A stretch of 64,000 nt of DNA. Source: Ectocarpus siliculosus. Taxonomy: Eukaryota > Sar > Phaeophyceae > Ectocarpales > Ectocarpaceae. Below, one piece after another: positions 60,001-64,000 of the stretch (positions within the stretch are counted from its first letter, which is position 1; every line of letters starts with the position of its first letter). The stretch spans positions 3,587,774-3,651,773 of the forward strand of contig FN649740.1 of the NCBI GenBank assembly GCA_000310025.1, in the 5' to 3' direction. The position numbers and the translations under genes are program-made. Below the pieces are notes generated by a model, which worked only from the letters and a program-made list of their open reading frames with translations, had not been told where the DNA came from and did not search any database.

Positions 60001-61935
60001 CCTGCACCAGTGGGAAGAGCCTACACAACACCACTTTTTCCAACTTGCAGACCTGCGCTACTTGTAAAATATGAAATGAGTTTACGTTAGATGCAGCTTT
60101 CCTTGCCGATGCGGTTTCCTATCTGCTTCCGTATGTCTTTTCAAAATCGGTTTTGTGGCGCCCTAAGCTGTAGAAGTAGTATTCATGCGTGTTCGCCTTT
60201 TTCGGTCGTGACAATTGTTGATTTCGAAGTCGGATTTTTTTTGTAGTGTACAGCTCCTTATGCATACGGAAGTCATGTGGGATCGCCTTGCTGTGGCACG
60301 ACTCAGCAACGGTTTGATGGAATGCCATAAACAGCATCATGTCGCGATGGGTACTGCCAAAATTATCTTGTCACAGTCATCGCAACTCTGCCGGAGTTGT
60401 CTCCTGACAAGAGCCCTTTGTTGCCCCTTCCCTCCGCAGCGGCCGCCACGTGGTGATCATCGCCACCCGCACCATCCTCGGCAAGAGCTACGCTCGCTCA
60501 ACCAAGACACAGGGAATCCGCCCACGCTCGCGCACCCTCACGGCCGTCCAGGACGCCATGCTCGAGGTAACGAGTGTTGCATGTGTGTTGCTGCACCATG
60601 CAGTGATTCGCCATGCCCTCAGCAGTTACTTTCACCGCTGCTTCCCGAACGACACCAACGCACTTTTTTTTTGTTCTGATGGGTAGGTGCGGCAGCATTT
60701 GTCTTTTGGCGGTTTTGTATTGTTGGGAAGAGCGACACCGACCTCACTAGCATCAGTATTTGGAGTGCCTGCTTCTTGTGAAGCTGGCTGCACGTGCGTG
60801 TGGCCGCACCGCCCGCCATCACTGATGAGCGTCTGTGGCACTTCTGTAGTAGCCTCGCGATGGTCCAAATAGATATGACGACAGTTACTCGACTAACGAC
60901 TACGGAGTGTCTGAGCGACTACAGTATATATATAGTACGTGTCAACTTATTGCGGTATCTCGGAAGACAAACAAAAGAAATCCGAAAGCTGGATCAAGCA
61001 CACGTATGGTCAAGACAGAATGGGTTTGGGGAGTTGATAGAATGAATGTTGCAAGAGAGAGATCATCACACTACCGTGAAGTATGTTGTTGAGCCACAAA
61101 AGATGGGCATCTGCGGTTTGCTTTAAGTGGCTCTGGTTGACCCACTGGTGTTGACTTGTGTGGCCGAACACTTGCGCGAACTGTATGTAGACCCCACGCT
61201 AGGACGGCTTCTTTTGATCGCACAACGGAGTTCTGGTTGCTGGCGGAGCACGCGTGTTTTCGTGTCAAGAGGATTAGTCAGGATGTGCATTTGGAAGCTG
61301 TACTTGTAATGGGAATTGTCTGTCGCGCGGACATGGCCATGTGTTTCGCATATATCTCTTGCTACACGCTCCCAGCAGCGTTTCTCCAAGCTAATTTCGC
61401 CGCCGACGCTTGCGATACGCTTCCCTCATGACTTAACAGGACCTCGTGTTCCCCACCGAGATCGTCGGCAAGCGCACACGGTGCAAGATCGATGGCTCCA
61501 AGCTCCTCAAGGTCCAGCTCGACCCTAAGGACCAGGTGAGGCACTGTTCGGTTTCGCGATACATGCAGCAGGCAACACCCCCCCCCCGAATGGAGGAATT
61601 CTACCCCTTCGTTACGATGCCCGCGTTGAGCCGAGCCACGTGAAGTTCTCAATCCCCGCTTGGCTTGCGCTGAAAAGGGTTAATCTATTCCTTGTTGATG
61701 GAAGTCGTATGTACAGGTGGCTTTTTGGGCGTGTTATTTGTTGTCCTTCCGTGCCAGAAATCCTCGAGTTTCCTATGGGATTTGTCTGACTGACGCGTTT
61801 CTCCCGATGTGCACATCGTTCCTCTGAAACCAACCCTAGGTGAACGTGGAGACCAAGCTCGACACCTTCTCTTCGGTATACAAGAAGATCACCAACAAGG
61901 ACGTTGTGTTCGAGTTCCCCGTACAGGAGCCGTAG
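57031..61935 (+). CDS. RPS7: 40S ribosomal protein S7 (eS7)
   Basis: Structural protein of the cytosolic small ribosomal subunit. Six exons join in phase: 57031-57123, 59002-59061, 59574-59686, 60440-60566, 61440-61535 and 61840-61935. The product is 194 residues, identical in length to human eS7. Collinear matches throughout: [89 protein letters not shown] and [20 protein letters not shown]. Start and stop are therefore certain. The introns total about 4.3 kb, long for such a highly expressed gene, with 1.9 kb in the first. The pattern suggests a normal, functional gene. The neighbour to the right is convergent. Confidence 0.98.
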
Positions 61936-62495
61936 ACAGAAACAAAGCACTTCGGCATGATGTTGCTGGTGTCCTGCCAGCGTGTGGCTTTGGTTCCCTA
62001 AGAAGTCATTGAGCGTGTTCTTTTTGTATGCCGATGCCCGACGTGGCGTAAGCGTCCACCCTACGTCGTCCTCGAGCATTCTCGGATGCCGCCCCTCCCA
62101 GACAATCACAACACATGGTAGCATGGCCTCTGAATGTTTTTCTGGGGCAGAAGGACAGCGTGTGTGTGTTGTTTCGTCCACGACACGTCCACTGCATGCA
62201 TCAGTATGCATACAAGTACTTGGACGTGACCTTCGTGAGCTACCGGAGAATCCGACTGACGGCATGAAAGCCCGTTTTGCACCTCGCACAGCTGTAAACG
62301 TCCCGAGCCATTTGCCATTAAGTTCGCACACCGGGCCACTACGACAATGTACAACACAATCTGCCACCGGACTGGGTGCGAACGCAAAATGGTGCGCAAG
62401 CAAAGCCTATGCGTGGACCACAAAAACACTTCACTCTGTCACTGGCGCTTGCAGGAGTATTTTAAACTCGCTGCACGCACGCCTCGACCTTAGAG
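61936..62495. other. Convergent intergenic region
   Basis: About 560 bases after the RPS7 stop. It contains the RPS7 3' end. Short open frames in both directions have no family match. Confidence 0.45.
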
Positions 62496-63151
62496 CACGT
62501 TCTGGACAGCTGCACACAAGAGAGCATATCGAACCCCTTGCCTTCGTGCCAACAGCATACATGAGACAAATCGTGACCAGCACGTTGCTATCATACATAT
62601 ACACCGTGACATGACGCCGCCGTAGTGACATATGTGATCTAAGGCAAGTATCAACCCGCCTGCTGGGCTACTGGCTGGTCAAATCGAGACAGGGTTTGCG
62701 CCCCCACCCACAAATCGAACAAAGTGCGATGTTGTGCAATTAATCGTTCTTCTTCGGGTTGGGGAGGTCGCCCATTGCTTCCGCTGCATTCGCAGCCATC
62801 TTTTGGATCCCCTCGGCTTCGAACACGTTCTGGACAGCTGCACACAAGAGAGCATATCGAACCCCTTGCCTTCGTGCCAACAGCATACATGAGACAAATC
62901 GTGACCAGCACGTTGCTATCATACATACACACCGTGACATGACGCCGCCGTAGTGAGATATGTGATCTAAGGCAAGAATCAACCCGCCTGCTGGGCTACT
63001 GGCTGGTCAAATCGAGACAGGGTTTGCGCCCCCACCCACAAATCGAACAAAGTGCGATGTTGTGCAATTAATCGTTCTTCTTCGGGTTGGGGAGGTCGCC
63101 CATTGCTTCCGCTGCATTCGCAGCCATCTTTTGGATCCCTTCGGCTTCGGC
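62496..63151. repeat. 328-base tandem duplication carrying a terminal exon
   Basis: Copy one is 62496-62823 and copy two 62824-63151. They differ at only about four positions, for example CTTACATATAC-type against CATACACAC near the middle and GGATCCCCT against GGATCCCTT at the end, so the duplication is recent. Each copy starts CACGTTCTGGACAGCTGCAC and ends in the 3' exon of the minus-strand gene at 63068-63708. Confidence 0.95.
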
Positions 63152-63708
63152 GGCGCTGTCCTGCTCGCACATAAGAGAACGCGTTTGCAAGCAAGGCGGG
63201 CGTTGGTCAACCGTTTTCGACCTTGCAATAATCTGTGACCATCTCTCCTAAAACATGTACACGCCTGTCTGCGTATCCAGCGTCACTGATAAAACGTGAC
63301 ACTCTCCACACAACACTGCAAGTTAGCTTCCCGCCCCCCCTCGGAGTATAACCCCCACGGAGCTATCGTGCACACCTGGATCATTTAGAAAACGTGTATG
63401 GTTGCGTCATTTCACCTACAAAATTGTTGCCTGCATCCCGGTAATCAATGTGTCAGCCTGTTGCACTTGTTTGGCACCTCGCACGCATCCTGTACAGGTG
63501 TCGGCGATTTTGTCAAATGCCTGTATTCTGCGAGAACCACCCACTTGTAGCGAGAGGTCAGCTGAAGCGCACACACCTTTTGCATGCGGAACAGGTCGCC
63601 CCACTTGAGGTCTGGCTTGGTGTAGATCTCTCCCAGCTCCGGTCCCACCTTTTTGATGAAAGCCCGAAGGTCCTTCTGAAGCTCTCGTCGCACCGCCGGT
63701 AGTTCGTT
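63068..63708 (-). CDS. 3' end of an unrecognised gene, two exons seen
   Basis: Two phase-0 exons on the minus strand: 63708-63577 (44 residues beginning NELPAVRRELQKDL, then KKVGPELGEIY and KWGDLFRMQK) and 63160-63068 (30 residues beginning DSAAEAEGIQKMAANAA and ending PNPKKND before a TAA). Donor AAG|GTGTGT and acceptor GCGAGCAG support the junction. The peptide is amphipathic and charged, like a small helical or organelle protein, but I cannot name the family. The upstream exon may instead start at an in-frame ATG at 63726; otherwise more exons lie beyond position 64000. The last exon has a near-identical second copy at 62740-62823 through the tandem duplication. Confidence 0.6.
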
Positions 63709-64000
63709 CTGGCGCGTTGGGGTCATGTGGAATGTTCAAGCCAAGGATGAACGAACGCGGGGATTATGGTTAAACATTTTAAGTTGGTCCGAGAAAATTT
63801 CATCGGGGCGTCGGTTGACAATACATTTGCTTGGAAGAACTGCAACAAAAGCTAAAAGAAGTAGGCCCGTCAGACGCCCGGCCATTACAGACTCGCTCAC
63901 GTCTTTCGCGGATCAAAGCTCCTTACAGTCTTGCTTGTAGTATGCATACAAGTGGAAACTATCGTTATTGTTATGAGACAGCGTCCCAAAGGAAAATGCC
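63709..64000. other. Right edge, no feature recognised
   Basis: This is probably an intron or the 5' region of the minus-strand gene at 63068-63708. No further exon could be assigned before the window ends. Confidence 0.4.

Noticed and set aside
1-64000. CRISPR arrays, prophage, toxin-antitoxin or biosynthetic clusters
   Set aside because: The window is intron-rich nuclear DNA. No regularly spaced repeats or bacterial-type operons are present.

Overview
This window reads as nuclear DNA of a brown alga. Evidence: genes are broken into many short phase-matched exons separated by introns of 50 to 1900 bases, all but one proposed junction is GT-AG, neighbouring genes mostly alternate strand, FNIP-type repeats of the kind seen in Ectocarpus are present, and the conserved proteins have a stramenopile flavour. 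The genus is an inference, since no search was possible. There are no prokaryotic operons, phage, plasmid or CRISPR features.

Genes were rebuilt by joining exons so that phase and family alignment agree. From left to right: the N-terminal half of a CDC14 phosphatase (minus, 4862 to 807, running off the left edge); a calcium-dependent protein kinase with EF-hands (plus, 8110-16876, 13 exons, 605 residues); a frameshifted FNIP-repeat gene (plus, 22620-23727) and a second decayed FNIP tail on the other strand (26155-26590); a METTL17/Rsm22 mitoribosome assembly factor (minus, 35148 to 27939, 15 exons, 780 residues); COP9 signalosome subunit CSN5 (minus, 41011 to 36155, 9 exons, 365 residues); a JMJD6-like JmjC oxygenase (plus, 41330-45519, 6 exons, 452 residues); a nicolin-1 (NICN1) homologue (minus, 47596 to 46531, 3 exons, 198 residues); a long lysine/arginine-rich, coiled-coil-like protein (plus, 47972-54043, 5' half only partly resolved); a small single-pass membrane protein candidate (minus, 54612 to 54247); ribosomal protein eS7/RPS7 (plus, 57031-61935, 6 exons, exactly 194 residues); and the 3' end of an unknown gene (minus, 63708 to 63068).

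The layout is strongly head-to-head. CSN5 and JMJD6 have start codons 318 bases apart, and NICN1 and the coiled-coil gene 375 bases apart, so both pairs probably share a bidirectional promoter. Most genes are unrelated housekeeping functions: cell cycle, calcium signalling, protein degradation control, mitochondrial and cytosolic translation. The NICN1/coiled-coil pair could be linked through tubulin or flagellar biology, which is only an inference from arrangement.

Non-coding stretches hold short inverted-repeat elements. Three (5571-6492, 7616-7790, 13325-13566) share CCGTAG-type termini and look like one MITE family flanked by TA. A different fold-back element lies at 10947-11212. Also present are a 328-base tandem duplication that copies the last exon of the right-hand gene, a 192-base-spaced duplication inside a CSN5 intron, and a cluster of tiny hairpins near 24.5 kb. 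I found no convincing new multi-gene system. The best leads are the altered JAMM metal-site spacing in CSN5, the MITE family, the duplicated terminal exon and the unknown coiled-coil gene.
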